This document shows, piece after piece, positions 59,181-64,000 of a stretch of DNA of 64,000 nt (positions within the stretch are counted from its first letter, which is position 1; every line of letters begins with the position of its first letter). This stretch comes from Bacillota bacterium. Its GTDB lineage: Bacteria; Bacillota; UBA4882; UBA8346. A model generated the notes under the pieces. The model did no database searches. It was given only the letters and a program-made list of their open reading frames with translations, and was not told the origin of the DNA. Made by a program: the position numbers and the translations under genes. The stretch spans positions 124,001 to 188,000 of the forward strand of contig JAEZFP010000033.1 of the NCBI GenBank assembly GCA_023417475.1, read 5' to 3'.

Positions 59181-61058
59181 TTGACGAAAAAGCAGTTTCA
59201 AGCAGAATCCAGACGACTGTTGGAGTTGATGATTAATTCGATTTATACCCACCGGGAGATCTTTTTGCGGGAGTTGATCTCCAATGCCAGCGACGCCATT
59301 GATAAATTGTATTACAAAGCGTTAACCGACGAGTCGGTCAGTTTTAATCAAGATCATTATTATATCAAGATCGCGGCGGACCGGGACCAGCGAATTCTGC
59401 GGATCAGCGACACCGGAATCGGCATGACCCGGGAAGAATTGGAGGATAATCTGGGGACGATCGCCAAGAGCGGTTCCTTGGCCTTTAAGAAAGAAAATGA
59501 ATTAAAAGATGGTTACGATATCATCGGTCAATTCGGCGTCGGATTTTATTCCGCATTTATGGTGGCCGATACCGTCACGGTGATCAGTAAAGCGTTTGGC
59601 AGCGACGAAGCCTATCGCTGGGAATCGCAAGGGACGGACGGTTATACTATTGAACCTTGCGCTAAGGATACAGTCGGTACCGAGATTATCTTGAAGATCA
59701 AAGACGACACCGAAGATGAAAAATACGACGAGTATCTGGAGGAGTACCGGTTACGGGCCATCATTAAGAAATACTCCGATTTTATCCGCTATCCGATTAA
59801 GATGGATGTTTCGGAGCAAAAACTCAAAGAGGGCAGTAAGGACGAGTTCGAGAAGACCGTTAGCGAACAGACCGTCAACAGCATGGTGCCGATCTGGCGC
59901 AAGAATAAAAATGAGCTGACCGAAGAAGATTACGTGAACTTCTATATGGAGAAGCATTACGGTTTTGATAAGCCGGTCAAACATGTTCACATCAGCGCCG
60001 ACGGAGCCGTTAGTTATACCGCGATTCTCTATATTCCGGAACGGATTCCTTTCGATTATTACACCCGGGAGTATGAAAAAGGACTGGAGTTATATTCGAA
60101 CGGCGTTTTGATTATGAATAAATGCGCCGACCTTTTGCCGGACTTCTTCAGTTTTGTTAAGGGCTTGGTTGACTCCGAGGATTTATCGCTGAACATCTCC
60201 CGCGAAATGTTACAACATGACCGGCAACTAAAACTGATCGCCAAAAATATCAAAAATAAGATCAAAAATGAACTGCTTGATCTCTTGAAAAACAACCGAG
60301 AAAAGTACGAAGAGTTTTATCAGTCGTTTGGCAGACAATTGAAATACGGAGTTTACACTGAGTTTGGCGGCAACAAGGAACTGTTGCAAGATCTATTATT
60401 GTTCTATTCGTCAAAAGAGAAAAAACAAGTTACTCTCGATGAATATATTGCAAGAATGGCAGAGGATCAGAAATACATCTATTATGCGACCGGGGATTCC
60501 ATCGCCCGCATTGAAAAGCTCCCGCAAACCGAGTTGGTCGCCGACAAAGGTTATGAGATTTTATATCTGACCGAGGATATCGACGAGTTTGCCGTCAAAA
60601 TGTTAATCTCCTATAAAGAAAAAGAGTTTAAATCGGTCTCCAGCAGCGATCTTGGTATTGAACCGGCTGATAAGGAAGAAGCCGCCGAGGCCGAAACCGC
60701 CAATAAGGATTTGTTCGAAAAGATGAAGGCGATCCTGGCTGACAAAGTCAAGGATGTCCGTGTCTCAAAACGGTTAAAGTCACATCCGGTCTGCTTGACC
60801 AATGAAGGCGAAATCTCCATCGAGATGGAAAAAGTATTAAACGCCATGCCCAATAATCAAAACATCAAAGCGGATAAGGTACTAGAAATTAACTTAAATC
60901 ACGAGGTATTTACAGCCTTAAAAGCAGCCTATGAAAAAGACCCCGCCAAATTGAGCCTGTTTACCAATCTTTTGTATAATCAAGCATTATTGATTGAAGG
61001 ACTGCCGGTTCAGGATCCAGTGGAGTTTACCAACGATATCTGCAAATTAATGGTGTAA
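59181..61058 (+). CDS. htpG: molecular chaperone HtpG (Hsp90)
   Basis: A 625-residue Hsp90-type ATPase chaperone, cytosolic. N-terminal ATP lid: ELISNASDAIDKL (near residue 30), DTGIGMTREEL and GQFGVGFYSAFM; the middle and C-terminal dimer domains follow, ending without the eukaryotic MEEVD. Start is a TTG at 59181 with GAAAGGGG upstream. Controlled by a perfect CIRCE site and a sigma-A promoter, hence heat-inducible through HrcA. Confidence 0.97.
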   Translation: MTKKQFQAESRRLLELMINSIYTHREIFLRELISNASDAIDKLYYKALTDESVSFNQDHYYIKIAADRDQRILRISDTGIGMTREELEDNLGTIAKSGSLAFKKENELKDGYDIIGQFGVGFYSAFMVADTVTVISKAFGSDEAYRWESQGTDGYTIEPCAKDTVGTEIILKIKDDTEDEKYDEYLEEYRLRAIIKKYSDFIRYPIKMDVSEQKLKEGSKDEFEKTVSEQTVNSMVPIWRKNKNELTEEDYVNFYMEKHYGFDKPVKHVHISADGAVSYTAILYIPERIPFDYYTREYEKGLELYSNGVLIMNKCADLLPDFFSFVKGLVDSEDLSLNISREMLQHDRQLKLIAKNIKNKIKNELLDLLKNNREKYEEFYQSFGRQLKYGVYTEFGGNKELLQDLLLFYSSKEKKQVTLDEYIARMAEDQKYIYYATGDSIARIEKLPQTELVADKGYEILYLTEDIDEFAVKMLISYKEKEFKSVSSSDLGIEPADKEEAAEAETANKDLFEKMKAILADKVKDVRVSKRLKSHPVCLTNEGEISIEMEKVLNAMPNNQNIKADKVLEINLNHEVFTALKAAYEKDPAKLSLFTNLLYNQALLIEGLPVQDPVEFTNDICKLMV

Positions 61059-61071
61059 AGGGCACGAGCCA

Positions 61072-61108
61072 AAAAAGACTCCCAAAGGAATCCTTTGGGA
61101 GTCTTTTT
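61072..61108 (+). terminator. terminator of htpG
   Basis: AAAGACTCCCAAAGGA and TCCTTTGGGAGTCTTT pair almost perfectly and end in a T run, 14 bases past the stop. Confidence 0.92.
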
Positions 61109-61207
61109 ACTTTGGGAAACCTTCTCTTTGCGGCTCCTACTGAACATTATGCGTTAGCTTCACGTCTTTCAACCGGAAGTTGTTACGAAGAATGGGAGGT
61201 CGGAACC

Positions 61208-62866
61208 ATGGCGGGTACAATACGGGTATCAAACGTAGTGCGGATCCTGTTTTTAGGGTTACTGGCGATTGGGTTCGTCAGCGCAACGGTTGTAGGAGAC
61301 AATCGTCCCAAACCGCCCTATCGAGTGCTCTATAGCAATGACACCACGCATATTCTGACCAATATCAGTCCGTATCACGGACGGCGGGAGCCATTTCGCC
61401 CCGAGATGCTGGAAGCGTCGGTCGATGAAACGGCCGGTACCGGAGTTGATGTCCATATTTTACAACCGGGAATGGGATGGGTGCCTTGGTGGCATAGTAA
61501 AGTTTATCCGTATGGCGAACATGTGCGTTGGATGAAGGAACGGTTTGGCGTCGACCCGCCACGAGGCGGTTTTGAAGCGTATATGGCCGAGGGCGGGGAT
61601 TTGGTCAAAGTATTTGTCGACCGCTGTCATTTACGTGGCTTAGCGCCGTTCATCTCCATCCGCTTGAACGACGGTCATCGTTTGGAAGAAGCCGTCTCTC
61701 CTCCGGGAAGCAAAAACCTCAAATATTCCTGGCACAGCCTATCCCGTTTCTACGTCGAACATCCGGAGTATCGTCTGGGCAATAATCCCAATGTCTGGGA
61801 GGAACGGGTTCTCAATTGGGTCTACCCGGAAGTGCGCAATTACCGTTTGCAATTTATCCGCGAAATCTGCGCCGGGTATGATATTGACGGCTTGGAACTG
61901 GATTTTATGCGTTATTACAGTTATTTCCGGTTGGCGGAGACCACCCGCGCACAACGGGTCGAGATTATGACGGAGTTTGTCCGCACGGTCCGGCAAGTAC
62001 TCGATCAGACCGCTAAACCCGGCCAACGGCGGTGGTTATGCGTCCGGGTTCCGGCAATCCTGGCAATGCATGACGCCCTGGGGATCAATCTGCCGGCCAT
62101 GGTCCGCAATGGCGTCGATATGGTGAATGTTTCCGCTTCGTATTTTACGGAACAGCAAAATGATTTTGCCCGGATTCGGCAGTTGATTCCGGAAGCGGCG
62201 GTTTATTTGGAAATGGCGCATAGCGCTTATAATTACCGGAGCGATCTGAATTTACCGGGAGCTTATGACAACTTTCAGTATCGCCGGGTCACCGACGAAC
62301 AGTTTTACACTACCGCGCATCTGGCATACTCCCGGGGTTATGACGGAGTTAGCCTGTTTAACTTCGTTTATTACCGCGAGCATACAGCTCCGGAGTTAGG
62401 TCCGTTTCACGAACCGCCCTTTCCGATCATCAACCATCTGGGCGACCCCGCGTGGTTGGCTGGGCAGCCGCAGCATTACTTTTTGGCCAGCGGTTTTGTG
62501 CCGCGCGGGTATACGAAACGGCAACTGCCCATAAAATATAATCGGGGTCAAGCGCATGGTTTCACCATGGATCTTGCGCCGCCCCGCCGGGGCTGGCGTG
62601 GCAAGGGGCGAATGCGCATACAATGTGACCGCCGGCTGGGAGAGCGCCAATTCAGTGTATCCTTGAACGGCAAGCGTCTGAAACCGGTGAGCGATTGCAG
62701 TGAACCCTATCAAAATCCGTACCGTCCGTTTCTCGGCGGACCGGAATATCATCGTGCTTGGGCTGTCCCGGCTAAACTTTTGCGACCCGGGCCCAATCAA
62801 ATTGATCTGAAGTTGGAGAAGGGTGAGACAGTCCAAGTGCTTTATCTGGATTTAGCGGTAAAATAA
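61208..62866 (+). CDS. secreted glycoside hydrolase-like protein
   Basis: A 552-residue exported protein: leader with VVRILFLGLLAIGFVSATVV, then a TIM-barrel-like domain (ILTNISPYHGRREPF, GLAPFISIRLNDGH, YDIDGLELDFMRYYS with candidate catalytic acids, VNVSASYF, AVYLEMAHSAY) and a C-terminal beta domain from about 470 (FSVSLNGKRL, NQIDLKLEKGE). The family could be a DUF-type glycosyl hydrolase related to GH-like proteins of environmental bacteria; substrate unknown. GGGAGGT precedes the ATG 61208. The frame is open to 61112, but that part overlaps the htpG terminator region. Confidence 0.7.
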   Translation: MAGTIRVSNVVRILFLGLLAIGFVSATVVGDNRPKPPYRVLYSNDTTHILTNISPYHGRREPFRPEMLEASVDETAGTGVDVHILQPGMGWVPWWHSKVYPYGEHVRWMKERFGVDPPRGGFEAYMAEGGDLVKVFVDRCHLRGLAPFISIRLNDGHRLEEAVSPPGSKNLKYSWHSLSRFYVEHPEYRLGNNPNVWEERVLNWVYPEVRNYRLQFIREICAGYDIDGLELDFMRYYSYFRLAETTRAQRVEIMTEFVRTVRQVLDQTAKPGQRRWLCVRVPAILAMHDALGINLPAMVRNGVDMVNVSASYFTEQQNDFARIRQLIPEAAVYLEMAHSAYNYRSDLNLPGAYDNFQYRRVTDEQFYTTAHLAYSRGYDGVSLFNFVYYREHTAPELGPFHEPPFPIINHLGDPAWLAGQPQHYFLASGFVPRGYTKRQLPIKYNRGQAHGFTMDLAPPRRGWRGKGRMRIQCDRRLGERQFSVSLNGKRLKPVSDCSEPYQNPYRPFLGGPEYHRAWAVPAKLLRPGPNQIDLKLEKGETVQVLYLDLAVK

Positions 62867-62937
62867 CTGCCTTATCCATCATTGCTCATCCTATCCTTAA
62901 TTCCAACGCTAAATTCGAATGCCGGAGGAGAAGGACC

Positions 62938-63147
62938 ATGAATGATTTAAGTCCGGAAATCAAAGATAAGTTAACCAAAGTCTGTTTATGCAAGGGAATC
63001 TCCCGAGCCACCATTAAGCAGGCCATTCGCGAGGGAGCCGATACCGTCGTCAAAGTTCAGCAAAAGACCGGCGCCGGTTCGGGTTCTTGCGCCGGCCGGC
63101 GCTGTACCCCCAAAATTGCCGAGTTGTTCGCAGAGACTGAAAATTGA
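62938..63147 (+). CDS. BFD-like [2Fe-2S]-binding protein
   Basis: A 69-residue protein. The four ligands are visible: VCLCKG (residues 15-20) and GSCAGRRC (residues 49-56), the CxC...CxxxxC layout of bacterioferritin-associated ferredoxin. In this family it carries one [2Fe-2S] cluster. GGAGGAGAAGG precedes the ATG. It is a single gene; a partner reductase is not adjacent. Confidence 0.85.
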   Translation: MNDLSPEIKDKLTKVCLCKGISRATIKQAIREGADTVVKVQQKTGAGSGSCAGRRCTPKIAELFAETEN

Positions 63148-63167
63148 GTCGAATCAACACTATCAAC

Positions 63168-63207
63168 CAAGAGGCTGTCTCAGACGAAGGGATCGCCTCT
63201 TTTTTAT
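63168..63207 (+). terminator. terminator after the BFD-like gene
   Basis: AAGAGGC and GCCTCTT pair around a 19-base loop and are followed by a T run. Confidence 0.75.
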
Positions 63208-63230
63208 TGCCCCAATCGCCACGGCAATCG

Positions 63231-63460
63231 ATCACTTATCCACAAAATGATCGCCTTGAGTCACACAATGATCTCATTTACTAACAAAATGATCTACGTT
63301 ATTCACAAAACGATCTCATTTACTAACAAAAATAGATCAGTTATCCACAAAACGATCTCATTGAGTTACCAAAATAGATTAGTTATTCACAAAATGATCT
63401 GAGTTATTAACAAAACGATCTACGTTATTCACAAAATGAGATCAGTTATCCACAAAATGG
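63231..63460. repeat. 21-bp tandem array with six phased DnaA boxes
   Basis: Eleven degenerate 21-bp units of the form ATTCACAAAATGATCTCAGTT. Perfect plus-strand DnaA boxes (TTATCCACA or TTATTCACA) begin at 63236, 63299, 63341, 63383, 63425 and 63446, separated by 63, 42, 42, 42 and 21 bp; weaker boxes (TTACTAACA, TTATTAACA) occupy other units. All boxes face the same way and the same helical side. It fills the gap between the BFD-like gene and a DUF5665 gene. No dnaA, dnaN or AT-rich unwinding element accompanies it. Confidence 0.92.
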
Positions 63461-63562
63461 GGTCCATGGATAGCGTATCCAGCGAAATAAGTCGAACCAC
63501 ATCAATAAACGCTGGAAAATAGTGATTATATTATTCTGATTCCGGAGGGAAGCTAATCCGGG

Positions 63563-63871
63563 GTGATGAAGATTTTCAACCGGAGACAAGCGAAATTCTT
63601 GTATAAACGGATTCAAGAGCTGGAGTATAAGCTGGAGCGGGCCAATCTCGCCGAATTTATGCAGTTGCTCCAGAACCCGACGCGGTTATTGTTTTTAAAC
63701 TTCCTCTCCGGATTAGCGCGCGGGTTTGGGATCGCCATCGGACTCACGGTGATTGCCGGGGTGTTTTTATTATTGCTGACGCGACTGGCTAGTTTAAACT
63801 TACCGATCATTGGGAAATATATCGCTGATTTGGTACGGATCGTCAACCAGCAGTTGCGTCTCTATTCATAA
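63563..63871 (+). CDS. DUF5665 family membrane protein
   Basis: A 102-residue protein with a charged coiled-coil-like N-terminus (RIQELEYKLERANLAEF) and one or two hydrophobic segments (GLARGFGIAIGLTVIAGVFLL in part). The pattern and the following TraR/DksA gene are typical of DUF5665 proteins in spore-forming Bacillota. GTG 63563 and ATG 63566 are both possible; the ribosome site is weak. Function unknown. Confidence 0.78.
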   Translation: MMKIFNRRQAKFLYKRIQELEYKLERANLAEFMQLLQNPTRLLFLNFLSGLARGFGIAIGLTVIAGVFLLLLTRLASLNLPIIGKYIADLVRIVNQQLRLYS

Positions 63872-63889
63872 ACGAAAGGGGTAGCAAAC

Positions 63890-64000
63890 ATGGATCCTCA
63901 AAAAACAACTGAGTTCCGGGAGCGGTTATTGGCGGAAAAACGCCGGATTGAGATTGAACTCGAAAACTCGGATCGTTTCAACCTGAACCAGTCACTCAGT
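63890..64000 (+). CDS. TraR/DksA (YteA-like) zinc-finger protein, 3'-truncated by window edge
   Basis: The first 37 codons of a gene with GAAAGGGG upstream of ATG 63890: MDPQKTTEFRERLLAEKRR. The N-terminal helical hairpin start and its place after DUF5665 match YteA-like proteins of spore formers, which end in a C4 zinc finger. The rest lies outside the window. Confidence 0.68.
   Translation, partial: MDPQKTTEFRERLLAEKRRIEIELENSDRFNLNQSLS

Noticed and set aside
63231..63460. CRISPR array
   Set aside because: Units are contiguous and degenerate with a 21-bp period; there are no unique spacers and no cas genes.
63231..63460. Chromosomal or plasmid replication origin
   Set aside because: DnaA boxes are present but no dnaA, dnaN or rep gene and no separate AT-rich unwinding element; a titration-type cluster is the better reading.

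Overview
The window looks like a chromosomal segment of a spore-forming member of the Bacillota (Clostridia/Limnochordia-like); genus and species cannot be fixed from sequence alone. Reasons: strong AGGAGG-type ribosome binding sites throughout, sigma-A promoters, two T-box leaders, a CIRCE operator, a SPOCS-type spore coat/cortex domain, and a DUF5665 gene followed by a TraR/DksA (YteA-like) zinc-finger gene. No rRNA, tRNA, CRISPR array, phage or transposase gene was seen.

Layout. 1-2.1 kb: end of a GH26 mannanase gene and a toroid-fold protein. 2.9-10.7 kb: a six-gene operon joining D-mannonate/D-fructuronate metabolism (uxuA, uxuB, a GntR regulator) to a membrane transporter, a hydantoinase/oxoprolinase-like protein and a small HExxH protein, behind an 800-bp leader with twin palindromes. 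10.8-11.6 kb: secreted glucosaminidase-like protein, minus strand. 11.9-20.2 kb: a carboxylate utilisation cluster (C_GCxxG_C_C protein, FadR-type regulator, OYE/FadH-like reductase, HD hydrolase, complete tripartite tricarboxylate transporter, M29/NicX-like metalloenzyme) with two FadR-type palindromes in front. 20.4-24 kb: BBE-type flavoprotein, methyltransferase, repeat-rich hypothetical protein. 24.1-34.4 kb: a surface glycosylation island with two DUF6385-type proteins (one fused to a SPOCS-like domain) and five glycosyltransferase-like proteins. 34.6-42.4 kb: aldo/keto reductase, then a minus-strand ChbG/GT2/ArnT-like/two-component operon resembling a lipid-sugar modification pathway, and a GntR regulator. 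42.6-45.6 kb: a GlpA-like/FAD/DUF1667 oxidoreductase operon. 46-48.3 kb: a GH46-like lipoprotein lacking both expected catalytic acids and a divergent pair of coat-like paralogues. 48.3-55.9 kb: a T-box-preceded TIM-barrel/acyl-CoA ligase fusion, a CDP-glycerol transferase-like protein with a nucleotidyltransferase, and T-box-controlled thrS. 55.9-64 kb: GH3 with a divergent AraC regulator, CIRCE-controlled htpG, a secreted glycosidase-like protein, a BFD-like protein, DUF5665 and the start of a TraR/DksA gene.

The most unusual signal is not a gene. Three intergenic stretches (about 2.2, 35.9 and 63.3 kb) are degenerate tandem arrays with the same 21-bp period (42 = 2x21 in the first). In two of them the repeat carries perfect TTATYCACA DnaA boxes: six on the plus strand in the 63-kb array, three on the minus strand in the 2.2-kb array, all spaced by multiples of 21 bp. 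These are candidate helically phased DnaA-box clusters outside an origin. A second non-coding signal is a ~118-bp palindromic element present twice (22.5 and 51.3 kb), with compensatory stem changes and, at one copy, an exact 10-bp target duplication, as expected of a MITE.
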